A program made the position numbers and the translations under genes. This document shows positions 18,476-27,139 of a stretch of DNA of 64,000 nt, piece by piece; within the stretch, counting starts at the first letter, position 1, and each line of letters opens with the position of its first letter. Location: contig NZ_CP030050.1 of assembly GCF_015291705.1 (NCBI RefSeq), positions 1,798,001 through 1,862,000 on the forward strand, written 5' to 3'. The DNA comes from Bradyrhizobium arachidis. GTDB taxonomy: Bacteria > Pseudomonadota > Alphaproteobacteria > Rhizobiales > Xanthobacteraceae. Under the pieces are notes generated by a model that was not told where the DNA came from, did no database searches, and saw nothing but the letters and a program-made list of their open reading frames with translations.

Positions 18476-19379
18476 ATGAGCGCCGAATCTCTTGCGCGAG
18501 CGGCGATCATGTACACCGAAGTGGTGCCGGCTCTGAAAAAGCGCGCCGGCAGCGAAGATCTTTCCATCTCCCTCACTCAATTCTGGACACTGCCGGACAT
18601 CTCGGCCCGAGCCGTCCTCTCGGAGAGCTATCGCAACGCCTTCGGGATCAGCGTCTATTGGCGGCCGCCTCGCTCTATGGTGGGGGCGCCAAGTTTCTGA
18701 TTCTCGATGATGTCACATCGAGCTTTGATTCCGGGCACCAGTTCCATCTGATGAACGTGATCAAAGGACAATTTGCGCGCCTGGGGTCCCAGGTGGTCCT
18801 CAGGTCATCCTGCGTAGCCATGACACAGTCCTGGAGAAGCTTTTCAACACGAATGCGAACGAGGGCGGTTGGTGGCATCAGTGCATTCAGGGCACCACGC
18901 GAACATCGGTGCTTCCGCAGTCCGGCGTAATCCACAAGATTCGCGACACGACTCACGCCTTTCTCGATACCGGAAACACCGACGATGCCGCGCCTCGGAT
19001 CAGGCAGTACTTCGAGTTCAAACTCGAGGAGGTCATCTCGAGGGTCGGCATTCCCGTGCCCATCGGCATTGCCTTCAATGACGACAAGCAAATGGCAAAA
19101 AACCTTATAGACGCCATCAAGGCAGCCGTCGACCTCCATGACGCGGCCGGGCGCCTGGTCCTGGAGCCTGCCCAGCTCGCCGGCCTCCCCACTTCGGTGG
19201 CGACGATCGTGAGCAACTACCTCTCGCATTGGTCTACGGGGCAGGCCCACGCCTTCACGGCGCCATCACTTAAAGGGGTAATGCAGGCGATCGAGAATTT
19301 CGCGGGTTGCTTTCAATTCGAGCATCCAGCAGGCTCGGGTCAACACCGCTACTATAAATCTCTTAGCCAAAAGCTTTGA
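18476..19379 (+). pseudogene. SMC/RecF-like ATPase, C-terminal part, frameshifted
   Basis: Pieces of one protein appear in successive frames: SLTQFWTLPDISARAVLSES, then GGGAKFLILDDVTSSFDSGH (ABC-type Walker B and D-loop), and then from 18909 an uninterrupted 156-aa C-terminus (DDAAPRIRQYFEFKLEEVIS and onward to SLSQKL). At least two frameshifts separate them (near 18660 and 18800). The layout matches the C-terminal third of long SMC-like ATPases such as the intact one at 31828: a LDD-V-x-S-x-D-x-GH motif, then a R-x-Y-x-EF region. The N-terminal ATP-binding half is not found upstream. Confidence 0.65.
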
Positions 19380-19647
19380 GCGCGGTGTAACGCTTCGAGC
19401 TCTGCCGATCATCAAGATTGAAGCGCTTGTGTCCTCATTCGGAAGAGGAGCCCTCCGCTAGGGATATAGGAGCAAACAGCCGCAGGTACTGGCGGCATCG
19501 GGTACTGCAAAACTGAAGCTCGTGACAGACCGGCTCGCGATTGAGCAAGTCGCAGGGCTAATGACGATATGCGCGGCGCTGATGGCGGCGATGACCGCGG
19601 CGTTGGAAAGCTGAGCGGGCTCGTCAAGGCATCACCCCCGGCATCCA

Positions 19648-19998
19648 ATGGCTGACGATCGGGACGTTTTCCAGAAGAGTTTTAAGGGCTTGCTAGAGCA
19701 AGCCCTTAGGGCGGACGACTGGGCTGAAGACCAAGCTCAGACCCTTCCGGCGCAGATCCTCCAAAACTCCATCCCGGAGGTCGCCGACTTCATGCTGAAG
19801 CAGCCGAAGAAAGAACGCGCCACGCATGCTGCGCGAACCCAAGGAGTCCGATGCCGCGTCCGAGCGGGAGCCCTCGAAACGGTGAAAAAGAGAGCTTTTC
19901 CAAAGCGCAGGCAAAGCCGAAGACGAGGAAGGAAGCGAGAACCGCGGCGCCAAAGAGGAAGAGCAAATAGCCGCTGCTATGCTCGCGCACTAGCCTGA
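19648..19998 (+). CDS. Hypothetical protein, possibly frameshifted
   Basis: The first ~50 residues look coding (FQKSFKGLLEQALRADDWAE, then LQNSIPEVADFMLKQPKK). Beyond that the frame becomes an arginine-rich, unlikely protein tail. An alternative frame in the same stretch gives the acidic, helical GKAEDEEGSENRGAKEEEQI. A frameshift near 19800-19880 would explain both. I do not recognise the family. It lies between two pseudogenes and may be decaying too. Confidence 0.3.
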   Translation: MADDRDVFQKSFKGLLEQALRADDWAEDQAQTLPAQILQNSIPEVADFMLKQPKKERATHAARTQGVRCRVRAGALETVKKRAFPKRRQSRRRGRKREPRRQRGRANSRCYARALA

Positions 19999-20017
19999 AG
20001 TTCAGTCTCGGTCTGCT

Positions 20018-21153
20018 TTAGAAACTCGATAGCACCCGCAGTGTCAGAGGCACGCCGGCACTGAAACAGTTGATTGCCACGAGAGTGGAGTGCAGTCCGT
20101 CTTCAGTGAAGAAAGCCAGGCAATAAGCCAGCGCAGCCGACGCGTGCTCAATATCATGCAAGTCTTCGCTGGTAAAACGCCGCGCTTTCCATCGGAGCGC
20201 CGCATGCAACCTAGTATGAATGTGCAGCGCGCGAAGCTGTTGCAGGATTTGCGGACGCTTCTCGAACACGATGAAAAGCAGATTTACCCAATCGTTCCAG
20301 AATGTTTGAACGCGTCGGGGGCTCTCGCTCTGGCTGACGACATCGCCCATCACGTTCATGCCGATATCGGCGCCAAGCTCAACGGTGCCCTTAAGCTTGG
20401 TCTCCAGGCTTGGGCGAAGCTTTTCAATTAATCCGCGTTTTGCTTTCCGCCCTCGTTCAATCCAGAAACGGTAAAATCAAGGGCGATCAGGCGGCGACTT
20501 TCCTCGGATCATACGCATGGTCTCTTCCAGCGGCATATCCACACGGGTCGAAGGACGCCTTCTGCAGAGCAAGCTCGGTTGCAGCATCGGCGCCCGTGTT
20601 GGTCGGATGAAAAAATCCAATAGTGAATGCGATCCTTGACCAAACCAGATGATGCAACGGATGCAAATCGTCGCAGCCGTCTGCGCCGTGCACAAAGTGG
20701 AAGACCTCGTCCCCCGAGGCGCATGCGGAGATCGAGAAGCGAAACGCGACCACTTAGCGCATCGACCACGCGTGCAATATCGAGACGAGCAGCCGCATCA
20801 CCATTCTTTAGAAATTCGAGGGAAGGTGCTGTCGCTGATTGGGCAACCCCATCGTCCTGCATGAGCAGTTGCTTCGAGGAAAGTAAGTCAGACACTTCCC
20901 ACGCTGCGGGAGGGACGCCTATCGCACCGCCGTTCGGTCAGTCGCGAGACAGATCGTCGGTGCGATGGGAGATTGCGAAAGGTTGCGTCAATGTGTCGTT
21001 ATTTGCAGCGAGTTGTCGTCTGTCGAGAACAAGTTCGCCGCGTCTGTCGAGCGGTGGAATCAGTAGAGCATTTGGACCAGCTACTGATGAAAAAGCGCGA
21101 GCAGTGGCGGGGATCGGCCCTTCTTTGCGGGGTGGCTCGCGGGGTCTGAACAT
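20018..21153 (-). pseudogene. Unrecognised gene, multiply frameshifted
   Basis: On the minus strand coding-like blocks follow one another in different frames: LDRRGELVLDRRQLAANNDT, a TGA at about 20937, LEFLKNGDAAARLDIARVVD, GDEVFHFVHGADGCDDLHPL, SRIAFTIGFFHPTNTGADAA, and finally EDLHDIEHASAALAYCLAFF near 20170. The last block resembles a motif (D-L-x-D-x-x-HA-x-x-A-L-x-YC-D-x-F-x-T-E) that I recall from uncharacterised bacterial proteins of ~300-350 aa. At least three lesions exist. No function can be named. Confidence 0.5.
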
Positions 21154-21189
21154 GCGCCTGCATTGATCATGTGATGCTGCTTTCTTGAG

Positions 21190-21209
21190 TTACCCAATGT
21201 TACCCAACT
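21190..21209 (+). promoter_or_regulatory. 10-bp-period direct repeat, site A (putative operator)
   Basis: TTACCCAATGTTACCCAACT: two TTACCCAA units in phase with the DNA helix. It sits 114 bases upstream of the start of the ABC/kinase operon. It is one of five such sites (30676, 42504, 46919, 53078). Confidence 0.6.
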
Positions 21210-21236
21210 TCGATCTGAATGGGTGCACATGGGCGG

Positions 21237-21320
21237 AAAATGACGGTTAGCGTTTCCAACACTCGCGGCCCTGGAAGAGCAGGGCACGTGAATTTGCAGG
21301 CCAAAGAGCCAGAGGAGGGA
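21237..21320 (+). promoter_or_regulatory. Conserved operon leader with small hairpin
   Basis: Contains AAAATGACGG (21237-21246), a hairpin CCCTG-N6-CAGGG (21269-21284) followed by GCACGTG, and the ribosome binding site AGGAGGGA (21313-21320). The same elements in the same order and spacing precede the binding-protein pseudogene at 53214. Confidence 0.6.
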
Positions 21321-21323
21321 CTA

Positions 21324-22709
21324 ATGACAAGGACGCTAGCCGCTTTGGGCGGCCATTCGGCTCATTTTGTCAAAACCGCTCTGATTTGCTCAACTCTCTT
21401 GGCCGGTGCGGCCACATCTTTCGACCAGGCCGAAGCGCAGGAAATCAACTGGCGCCAGTTCGAGGGCTCTTCGATCGTGTGGGCTTACGACATCCATCCG
21501 TATGCTGACGCCGTTGCAGCACAGCTGCCTGAGTTCGAGAATTTGACAGGCATCAAGGTGACACCCGAGCTTTATCCGGACGACGCCTACTGGAATAAGC
21601 TGACAATCCAGCTGAGCACGAAGTCGGCCTCGTGGGACGTCGTCGGCACGGGGATTCAGCCGGCTTGGGATCTCGCGCCCGGTCAACTACTCGAGCCCCT
21701 CGACCGCTATCTGAACAACCCAAAGCTCACCTCGGCAAGCTATGACTACAAGGACTTCTTCCCCGCATTGCGTGACGCGCTGACGTGGCAAGTCAATGGC
21801 GGGCAAATCGAAGCGGGCGGGGGTCAGGTGTGGGCTATCCCGCACGGGTTCGAAAACATCCAATTATTCTATCGTAAGGACATTCTGGACAAGCACGGTA
21901 TCAAGGTTCCGACAACCCCGCCTGAAATGTCCGCGGCTTGCGAGAAGCTGAAATCTGCGGATCCGGCGATCACACCTCTGGGCGTGCGGGGGGTCCGCTT
22001 TTGGAGCAGCATCCACACGGCCGCCATCTCGATTGCCAAGTCTTACGGTGTGCACGACTTCGTCGTCAAGGACGGCAAATTAGAAACTGGTCTCGATTCG
22101 CCCGAGTCCGTCGCCTTCCACCAGGACTATGTGGAGATGATCAAGAAGTGCGCTGCTCAATCCTTTGCCAATGACAACTGGTATCAGGTGGTCGATGGCA
22201 TCAATTCGGGTCGGACAGCGATGGCGATCGATTCCAACATGTTCGGGTTCTGGAACGATGTCGCCGGCAAGCCCGCTTCGGGCAAGATCGCATTCGCTCC
22301 CCCTCTGCGAGCTCCGAACGGCAAGAATTTTGAATCGAACATCTGGATCTGGTCCCTGGCCATGAATGCGGCCTCTCAAAAAAAGGGAGCAGCCTGGCTG
22401 TTCATCCAGTGGGCGACGTCAAAGCAGGTCGAGCTCAAGGGTGCCGTCGCAGGGAAGCTCGTCAACTCTCCGCGCGCCTCGACCTGGAGCGACAAGGTTT
22501 GGCTCGACTACGCGACTAAACCGGAATTCACGAACTTCGTGGATACCTTCAAAATCGTGCAGGACAGGGCTGCATTGGCCTTTACGCCGCGCGCAGGATT
22601 TGCCGAGGCAATGAACGCCTGGGCAGTCGCCATGCAGAAAATGGTCAACGGCGCGGACGTGAAGGCGACTTTGACCGACCTCGCCTCCGAGATCCGCTCC
22701 TCCATGTAA
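21324..22709 (+). CDS. ABC transporter substrate-binding protein, family 1 (sugar type)
   Basis: Periplasmic binding protein of the MalE/UgpB-like solute-binding family 1, 461 aa, delivering a sugar or sugar derivative to the permeases encoded just downstream. A signal peptide with a hydrophobic core (ALICSTLLAGAATSF) ends near AEAQE. The mature part opens IVWAYDIHPYADAVAAQLPE and shows typical family-1 blocks such as WAIPHGFENIQLFYRKDILD. The start at 21324 follows AGGAGGGA directly; the frame is open further upstream but without a signal-peptide logic. It heads an eight-gene operon. Confidence 0.88.
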   Translation: MTRTLAALGGHSAHFVKTALICSTLLAGAATSFDQAEAQEINWRQFEGSSIVWAYDIHPYADAVAAQLPEFENLTGIKVTPELYPDDAYWNKLTIQLSTKSASWDVVGTGIQPAWDLAPGQLLEPLDRYLNNPKLTSASYDYKDFFPALRDALTWQVNGGQIEAGGGQVWAIPHGFENIQLFYRKDILDKHGIKVPTTPPEMSAACEKLKSADPAITPLGVRGVRFWSSIHTAAISIAKSYGVHDFVVKDGKLETGLDSPESVAFHQDYVEMIKKCAAQSFANDNWYQVVDGINSGRTAMAIDSNMFGFWNDVAGKPASGKIAFAPPLRAPNGKNFESNIWIWSLAMNAASQKKGAAWLFIQWATSKQVELKGAVAGKLVNSPRASTWSDKVWLDYATKPEFTNFVDTFKIVQDRAALAFTPRAGFAEAMNAWAVAMQKMVNGADVKATLTDLASEIRSSM

Positions 22710-22718
22710 GGCGGTTGA

Positions 22719-22747
22719 GGGGGCGGCATAAGGGGTTTGCCGCCCCC
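22719..22747 (+). promoter_or_regulatory. Intercistronic GC-rich hairpin
   Basis: Perfect 9-bp stem GGGGGCGGC / GCCGCCCCC with an 11-base loop and no T-run, located between the binding-protein gene and the first permease gene. Such hairpins commonly protect the binding-protein message and reduce downstream expression. Confidence 0.7.
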
Positions 22748-22779
22748 ACCAGGCCCGAGTATCCTTTGAGAAGTGAGCG

Positions 22780-23742
22780 ATGGACCTTCAAGGCATCGAC
22801 GCAATCGTGACGCTACAATCATCGGTCGACCAGCTGTCCTCGTCCAAAAACGAGCAGGTGCAAAAGGCCGAGCAGAATGCTCTTGACTGGTGGAGCCTTG
22901 CTGCGATTGCCCCCGCAATCATCATCCTGCTTGGATTTCTTTTTCTGTTTTCCTATGGGGTCTTTCAATCACTCACCGATCTCAAGCTTGGCCGTCCCGT
23001 GGTTCGCTTCATTGGATTCACCAACTATGAAGTGGCAATCAAGACCCAAGATTTCTGGAACAGCGTGCGGGCGACTATGGCGTATGCCTGCTCCGCCGTG
23101 CTCGCCGAAGCGTTCTTTGGGCTTGCGCTCGCCAAATTGTTCGCAAGTGGGGTGTTCCTTGCCCGGCTGATGCGGCCGGTCATTCTCCTTCCCCTGGTTC
23201 TGCCGCCAATGAGCGTCGCCTTGATGTGGACCACAATGATGGATCCGCAGATTGGGATCCTGAACTATTTGCTTTCGCTCGTTGGGATCGGACGGTTCGC
23301 ATGGATTTCGGATGCCAGCACGGCGATGTTCTCACTGTTACTCATCGACATATGGACTTACACGCCATTCTTTGCGCTCATCATCTTCGCCGGGTTGCAG
23401 GGCATCAACGATGAGGTCAGAGAAGCCGCGCGGGTCAATGGCGCGCGGGGTTGGGCAACGTTCCTCCATATCGAGCTTCCGCTCATCGCGCCGTACATCC
23501 TGATCGCCGCGGTATTTCGGCTGATCGAATCGCTCAACCAGTTTGACATCATCTTCGGAACAACCCAGGGCGGGCCGGGTGACAGTACTTCCGTGCTCTC
23601 GGTTCGCGCCTACATCACGGCCTTTCAAAATCTCGCCTTCGGGCGTGGTGCCGCGCTCATGGTTGTCAATTGGATGATCGTGCTTCTCGGAACCTTTGCC
23701 ATGGTGAGATTGTGGCGGTTGGTCCGTCAGCGCGTAAGCTAG
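22780..23742 (+). CDS. ABC sugar-type permease 1 (MalF-like)
   Basis: Inner-membrane channel subunit, 320 aa, six or more membrane spans after a ~35-residue cytoplasmic N-terminus. The EAA loop that docks on the ATPase is EAARVNGARGWATFLHIELP. The C-terminal region has the common QGGPGDSTSVLSVRAYITAF block of family-1 permeases. It starts 70 bases after the binding-protein gene and ends 11 bases before permease 2. It pairs with permease 2 and the ATPase at 27139. Confidence 0.88.
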   Translation: MDLQGIDAIVTLQSSVDQLSSSKNEQVQKAEQNALDWWSLAAIAPAIIILLGFLFLFSYGVFQSLTDLKLGRPVVRFIGFTNYEVAIKTQDFWNSVRATMAYACSAVLAEAFFGLALAKLFASGVFLARLMRPVILLPLVLPPMSVALMWTTMMDPQIGILNYLLSLVGIGRFAWISDASTAMFSLLLIDIWTYTPFFALIIFAGLQGINDEVREAARVNGARGWATFLHIELPLIAPYILIAAVFRLIESLNQFDIIFGTTQGGPGDSTSVLSVRAYITAFQNLAFGRGAALMVVNWMIVLLGTFAMVRLWRLVRQRVS

Positions 23743-23753
23743 AGGGGGCTGAC

Positions 23754-24614
23754 ATGCGTTTTAATCGCTCAACGCCTGCAAGCTTGTTCCTTAATCTGCT
23801 GATTGTTGCTTGTACGCTGATCCTGACATTTCCGCTGGTCTGGATCGTGATGATGTCGGTGAAGCAGCAGGCCGAGGTCATGACCTGGCCGCCGCGCTTT
23901 ATCTTCACTCCAACATTTGAAAACTTCCGCGTTTTGTTCGATGCCGCCCACGCCGGGGCGACAAGCTATGGCACTATCAAGGTTGATTTCTTGACCCCGA
24001 TCACGAATAGCGTCGTCATCTCGCTTTGTGCGGTGCTCGTATCGCTCGTTGCCGGGGTACCGGCAGGCTACGTCCTGGCGAGGCGTGATATCCCTATGAA
24101 GGAGGACATCGCATTCTTCATTCTGGGCTTCCGCTTCGCGCCGGCTCTCCTTGTCGTCATACCGCTGTTCAGCGTGTTTCAGACAATCGGCCTTTATGAC
24201 ACCTATTGCGGTATGATCTGGGTCTATCAAGTCGTCACGCTGCCAATGATCATTTGGCTGAGCCGTTCATATATCGAGGACATCCCAAAGGACGTTGAGG
24301 AGGCGGCCGCCATGGATGGCGCAAAGCCATTCCGGGTTGTCTGGCACATCGTTCTTCCGCTTCTAAAGCCCGGCTTGATAGGCGCCTCTTTGCTTATCTT
24401 CTTGCTCGCGTGGCACAACTTCGCGCTCGGCCTGATCCTCAGTTCGACGAAAGCACCAGTCACGGTCGCCCTGCTCAAGCTGCTCAATCCCGGCGTTCAG
24501 TTCTATCCGGTGATGGCTGCGGGTCTGGTGGTGACCATGATTGTGCCGGTCGTCCTGATCATCCTTGGCCAGCGTCATCTCGAACGTGGTCTTACCTTCG
24601 GAGCCGTGAAATGA
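23754..24614 (+). CDS. ABC sugar-type permease 2 (MalG-like)
   Basis: Second channel subunit, 286 aa, six predicted membrane spans beginning LFLNLLIVACTLILTFPLVW. The EAA loop is EEAAAMDGAKPFRVVWHIVL. The start at 23754 (MRFNRST) is preferred over the longer frame because it follows AGAGGGGGCTGAC and removes overlap with permease 1. Its 3' end overlaps the kinase start by four bases (ATGA). Confidence 0.88.
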   Translation: MRFNRSTPASLFLNLLIVACTLILTFPLVWIVMMSVKQQAEVMTWPPRFIFTPTFENFRVLFDAAHAGATSYGTIKVDFLTPITNSVVISLCAVLVSLVAGVPAGYVLARRDIPMKEDIAFFILGFRFAPALLVVIPLFSVFQTIGLYDTYCGMIWVYQVVTLPMIIWLSRSYIEDIPKDVEEAAAMDGAKPFRVVWHIVLPLLKPGLIGASLLIFLLAWHNFALGLILSSTKAPVTVALLKLLNPGVQFYPVMAAGLVVTMIVPVVLIILGQRHLERGLTFGAVK

Positions 24615-25552
24615 GCCCCAGACCATTGATGTTCTTCGGAACGACCAATCTCGACCTCTGCTTCAACGTCGAGCGGCTTCCAACGCCGGGTGAAAGCCTG
24701 ATGGGAAGCTTAAAGCGGAATGCGGGAGGCAAGGGCGCCAATCAGGCGGTCGCCGCAGCTCGATTGGGCCTTCGGCCGAGCTTCTACACCCGGCTTGGCG
24801 ATGACGACGCCGGTCGATCCTTGCTGCAAGCGCTGCGTGAGGCAGGTGTCCGTCTCGATGCCATAGCGGTGTGCCCAGGGGAGATATCGGGTTCTGCTCT
24901 CGTCCTTGTCGGTGACGACGCCTCCAACATCATTGTCATAGACCCGGGAGCCAATGCAAATGTCACACCAAGCATGGTCGAAAAGGCGGCCGAATTCATT
25001 GAGCGGGACGCAATCGTCGTTGCCGAGATGGGCATGCCCGTCCCCGCGCTCAATCACCTGTTTGCAATGAAGAGCAGCAAAGGATTCGATCTCATTTTCA
25101 ATCCGGCGCCCGTGAGGGCGGGCCTGTCGGCGGCGGCATGGAGGAGTGTCGATTTCGTCACTCCAAACCAGACGGAATCTTTCGAGCTCACCGGTGTCGA
25201 GGTGCACGACCTCGACAGCGCAGCTCATGCGGCCGGAAAGCTTCTCGATCTCGGGCCAAGAGCTGCCCTGATCACGCTTGGTGGGCAGGGGGCCTACTAC
25301 GCCGATGCCAGCGCGTCTTTTGCGCTGAGGGCATTTCCTGTGAAGGTCGTTGATACAACCGCGGCGGGCGATGCCTTTAATGGAGCCTTCGCAGCCTCTC
25401 TTGCCCACCGGTTGCCGATACGAGAAGCGATCAAAAAGGCGCTCGCGGTTGCCGCCTTATGCGTGACGCGACGCGGGGCCCAGAGCTCGATGCCCAGCAG
25501 TGGGGCCGTCGACGAGTTTCTGAATTCTCAAACGATGTTGGAGTTGGAATGA
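24611..25552 (+). CDS. PfkB/ribokinase-family carbohydrate kinase
   Basis: Cytoplasmic kinase of 313 aa that phosphorylates a sugar or nucleoside. It shows the first PfkB signature RNAGGKGANQAVAAARLG and the second DTTAAGDAFNGAFAASLA, with the catalytic Asp in GD and the anion-hole TAAGD glycines. PNQTE in the middle is typical of ribokinase-like members. It overlaps the upstream permease and the downstream dehydrogenase by ATGA, so it is tightly coupled. The imported substrate is probably phosphorylated here. The exact sugar is unknown. Confidence 0.88.
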   Translation: MSPRPLMFFGTTNLDLCFNVERLPTPGESLMGSLKRNAGGKGANQAVAAARLGLRPSFYTRLGDDDAGRSLLQALREAGVRLDAIAVCPGEISGSALVLVGDDASNIIVIDPGANANVTPSMVEKAAEFIERDAIVVAEMGMPVPALNHLFAMKSSKGFDLIFNPAPVRAGLSAAAWRSVDFVTPNQTESFELTGVEVHDLDSAAHAAGKLLDLGPRAALITLGGQGAYYADASASFALRAFPVKVVDTTAAGDAFNGAFAASLAHRLPIREAIKKALAVAALCVTRRGAQSSMPSSGAVDEFLNSQTMLELE

Positions 25553-26319
25553 CTGAACAGTTCTCAGTTGCAGACAGGACCGTGCTCGTGACCGGTGCGG
25601 GCGGGGGCATTGGCTCAGCCATTGCCAATGCTTTCCGTCAGGGCGGTGCGAACGTCCTGGCAACCGACGTAAATGTGGAAATTCTCCGGAACATTCTGAC
25701 GCGCTTGCCGCACGGCAATGGCATTCTGCCCATGAGCATGGACGTGTCTCGAGAAGATGATGTCGGCAGGGTGCTTGATGAGATCGCCAAGCGCTTCGGC
25801 AGGCTCGATGTCCTGATCAACAACGCTGGAATAAAATCGGCCCAGCCGCTTCTGACCGGCAATGCCGATAGAATCGAAAAGACCATACAGATCAATTCCG
25901 TCGCGGTGCTTCGCTGTGCCAAGCAAGCGATCGAGCGCTTCATGAAGAGCAAGGGCGGCCGCATCGTCAATGTCGGGTCCTCATTGTCATCTCAAGGCGC
26001 GGTTTTCAACTACCAGGCAGGCGGCGCTGATTATTGCTTGTCAAAGGCGATCGTACACGACGTGACAAAGTTGCTCGCCTATGAATGTGCTCCGCTCAAG
26101 ATCAACGTCAACGCGATTGCACCCGGGATCATCGATACACCCATGCACGGGCGTCCGCGGGAGGAGACCGAAGTGCGCCACAGTGGCCGAATTCCGCTGG
26201 GCCGGGTCGGATTGCCGGAAGATATCGCAGGCCTCGCGGTGTTCCTGGCCAGCCCCGCTGCCTCCTACATGACCGGGCAGGTCGTCCATGTGAATGGCGG
26301 GATGCTGATGCATGGATAG
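25549..26319 (+). CDS. Short-chain dehydrogenase/reductase (SDR)
   Basis: Classical SDR oxidoreductase, 256 aa. The Rossmann motif is TGAGGGIG in VLVTGAGGGIGSAIANAF, followed by an acidic residue (Asp40, in VLATDVN) at the end of beta-2, which suggests NAD rather than NADP. LINNAGI is present, and the catalytic Ser (NVGSSLSSQ), Tyr and Lys (YCLSK) are in place. The C-terminus GQVVHVNGGMLMHG is typical. The start overlaps the kinase stop. It probably oxidises a hydroxyl group of the imported sugar or an intermediate. Confidence 0.88.
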   Translation: MTEQFSVADRTVLVTGAGGGIGSAIANAFRQGGANVLATDVNVEILRNILTRLPHGNGILPMSMDVSREDDVGRVLDEIAKRFGRLDVLINNAGIKSAQPLLTGNADRIEKTIQINSVAVLRCAKQAIERFMKSKGGRIVNVGSSLSSQGAVFNYQAGGADYCLSKAIVHDVTKLLAYECAPLKINVNAIAPGIIDTPMHGRPREETEVRHSGRIPLGRVGLPEDIAGLAVFLASPAASYMTGQVVHVNGGMLMHG

Positions 26320-27139
26320 CACCGGCTCAAACGTGAACTGGCCGCCAATAGAAGGGATCATCTCGGACCTGGATGGCGTTGTCTATCGTGGCAGCACCGC
26401 AATCGTGGATGCGATAGAAGCATTTACGCGATGGCAGGAAGCCGGCGTGCCGTTCTGTTTTGTGACGAACAATTCCACGCATACCCCTGAGGACGTCGTC
26501 CGCAAGCTGAGAGGATTTGGTCTTCCGATCGCGGCGTCAGAGGTCGTGACAAGTGCTATCACCGCCGCAGAACTCATTCGAACGAACTATCCGCAGTTGA
26601 CGCGAATCTATGTCATCGGCGCTCCCTCGCTTGTCACAGCCATGCGCGATGTTGGACTGGAGGTCACTGACCGAACGCCTGAAGCCGTTGTGATGGGACT
26701 TGACCGGGATATCACGCACGAGAAGATGCGAATTGCCGTTGAAGCGATCCTGAATGGCGCCGTCTTCATCGGAACCAATCCCGATCTTCTGCTGCCGACG
26801 GCCAGCGGGTTCGAGCCTGGGGCTGGTGCGACCATTGCAGCTGTGGCAGCGGCTACGCAAGTGCAGCCCTCGATCGTTGGGAAGCCGCAAGTGCCGATGA
26901 TCGAGACAGCGCTCTCACGCCTTGGTACGAACCGCGGTTCGACCATTATGATCGGAGACCAAGTATCTACGGATATTCAAGCCGGGAAGAGGGCGGGTCT
27001 TGCCACGGTGCTTGTCAGAACCGGCGTGCCGATGCCTCAGGATCCCTCCTTGATGGCCCCGGACTTCATCGTATCGAGCTTGCGCGAAATTGAGGTAAGT
27101 GCTGCTCACGCGGCCGAGGCGCGACAGAGGATGGCATAA
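26312..27139 (+). CDS. HAD-IIA (NagD-like) phosphatase
   Basis: Haloacid-dehalogenase-superfamily hydrolase of the NagD/4-nitrophenylphosphatase type, 275 aa. Motif I is SDLDGVVYRG (Asp19 nucleophile, Asp21 general acid), motif II is FVTNNST, and the C-terminal motif IMIGDQVSTDIQAGKRAGLA carries the metal-binding Asp. The cap region contains GLDRDITHEKM. It overlaps the SDR gene by eight bases and the ATPase gene by one. It probably dephosphorylates a sugar phosphate or glycolate-type by-product in the pathway. Confidence 0.86.
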   Translation: MDSTGSNVNWPPIEGIISDLDGVVYRGSTAIVDAIEAFTRWQEAGVPFCFVTNNSTHTPEDVVRKLRGFGLPIAASEVVTSAITAAELIRTNYPQLTRIYVIGAPSLVTAMRDVGLEVTDRTPEAVVMGLDRDITHEKMRIAVEAILNGAVFIGTNPDLLLPTASGFEPGAGATIAAVAAATQVQPSIVGKPQVPMIETALSRLGTNRGSTIMIGDQVSTDIQAGKRAGLATVLVRTGVPMPQDPSLMAPDFIVSSLREIEVSAAHAAEARQRMA

